From positions 1-5,298 of the forward strand of contig JAGHDU010000103.1 in assembly GCA_021159785.1 (NCBI GenBank): 5,298 bases of DNA, read 5' to 3'. This DNA comes from Staphylothermus sp. (GTDB lineage: Archaea > Thermoproteota > Thermoprotei_A > Sulfolobales > Desulfurococcaceae). The notes under the pieces are model-generated. The model was not told where the DNA came from, searched no databases, and saw nothing but the letters and a program-made list of their open reading frames with translations. How positions within the stretch are numbered: position 1 is the stretch's first letter; every line of letters begins with the position of its first letter. Shown piece after piece: positions 4,803 to 5,298 of the stretch. The translations under genes were made by a program, and so were the position numbers.

Positions 4803-5298
4803 ATGCATAATATGTCCCATATCGATGAAGCTGTAAAACACTTCATTAAATCGATTATTTACGAATATTCAATTAATCCCAATGAAGTAGTTGTATGTGA
4901 AGCTATAAGTGGCAAAACTTTAGATTTACCAAGTGATGAATACGTGTTAATAAGAGGCCCCGAAATACTTTTAACATGTAAATTTAGGGGCGAAATAGGT
5001 CAATTATTCACGATAAGTCCAAGAGAATATAAGGGAAAGGTTAGTGATATAATAAATCTTGATCTATCTAATACTTATAACCGAAGTATTTTCTATGCAT
5101 TTTCTAACGCCTTACTCAAGAAACTAGGATTTATCGATAAGACTGTTCATTGTGAAAAAGACGAACCAGTAAAATGTAGCAATATACTTGTAGTAGAACT
5201 TATGAAGAGATATGGAACATCGAAAAGAGTACTACACATAGGTTATCAGCCGGGACACATTGCAGAATTATATAAATTCTATAAGGATAATCTTCTAG
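4803..5298 (+). CDS. DUF4213/DUF364 family protein, putative heavy-metal chelation (partial, 3' end missing)
   Basis: ATG 4803 opens a frame of 165 codons that runs off the right edge without a stop; relatives are, from memory, about 250 aa, so roughly a third is missing. The N-terminal part (1-105) fits DUF4213, an enolase-N-like cap: IGQLFTISPREYKG, then NRSIFYAFSNALLKKLGF, the family's 'r-i-A-x-x-N-A' helix. It is followed by the linker TVHCEKDEPVKC (114-125), with Cys117 and Cys125, and then by KRVLHIGYQPGHIAELY (141-157), the first strand-loop-helix of the Rossmann-like DUF364 domain. The family is described as a putative heavy-metal chelator, with no established reaction. The nine-base gap to moeA and the Shine-Dalgarno overlapping its stop suggest a shared operon and a possible role in molybdenum or tungsten handling. 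An in-frame ATG at 4812 is a weaker start. Family call is from remembered motifs. Confidence 0.78.
   Translation, partial: MHNMSHIDEAVKHFIKSIIYEYSINPNEVVVCEAISGKTLDLPSDEYVLIRGPEILLTCKFRGEIGQLFTISPREYKGKVSDIINLDLSNTYNRSIFYAFSNALLKKLGFIDKTVHCEKDEPVKCSNILVVELMKRYGTSKRVLHIGYQPGHIAELYKFYKDNLL

Overview
The window is AT-rich (by eye roughly one third G+C). Its coding style is that of a hyperthermophilic crenarchaeon: AGA/AGG arginine codons, many ATA isoleucine codons, Lys/Glu/Ile-rich proteins, GAGGTGA-type ribosome-binding sites and TATA elements about 25-35 bp before starts. A low-GC member of the Desulfurococcales, such as a Staphylothermus relative, would fit. That assignment is inference from composition and gene content, not a database match.

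Layout. At the left edge (1-247, minus strand) is the N-terminal part of a multi-pass membrane protein, probably a major-facilitator-type transporter. Divergent from it across a 71-bp promoter region is a 478-codon plus-strand gene (319-1755). It encodes a protein like the archaeo-eukaryotic primase (AEP) superfamily, with a C-terminal tail that looks like a PCNA-binding PIP box. It converges with, and overlaps by 17 bp, a minus-strand vapBC toxin-antitoxin operon: PIN-domain toxin 1739-2158 and VapB antitoxin 2155-2391, joined by an ATGA overlap. The PIN toxin is unusual in having Glu at two of the acidic positions that are usually Asp.

Between vapB and the next gene lies about 250 bp of non-coding DNA. 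It holds two adjacent perfect palindromes, repeated GTTTACC half-sites around the vapB promoter, and a long imperfect inverted repeat. A plus-strand gene (2648-3415) encodes an unrecognised cytosolic protein with an HELLH zinc-peptidase signature. Its stop codon sits inside a perfect 9-bp hairpin. Last come a MoeA-family molybdenum/tungsten cofactor gene (3510-4793), with clearly altered catalytic loops, and, 9 bp downstream, a DUF4213/DUF364 'heavy-metal chelation' gene that runs off the right edge (4803-5298).

How they relate. vapBC is a self-contained TA module. moeA and the DUF364 gene look like a translationally coupled operon, which would tie DUF364 to molybdenum/tungsten handling. The primase-like protein with a possible PCNA tether and the HELLH protein are the least explained genes. 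No rRNA, tRNA, CRISPR array or insertion sequence was seen.
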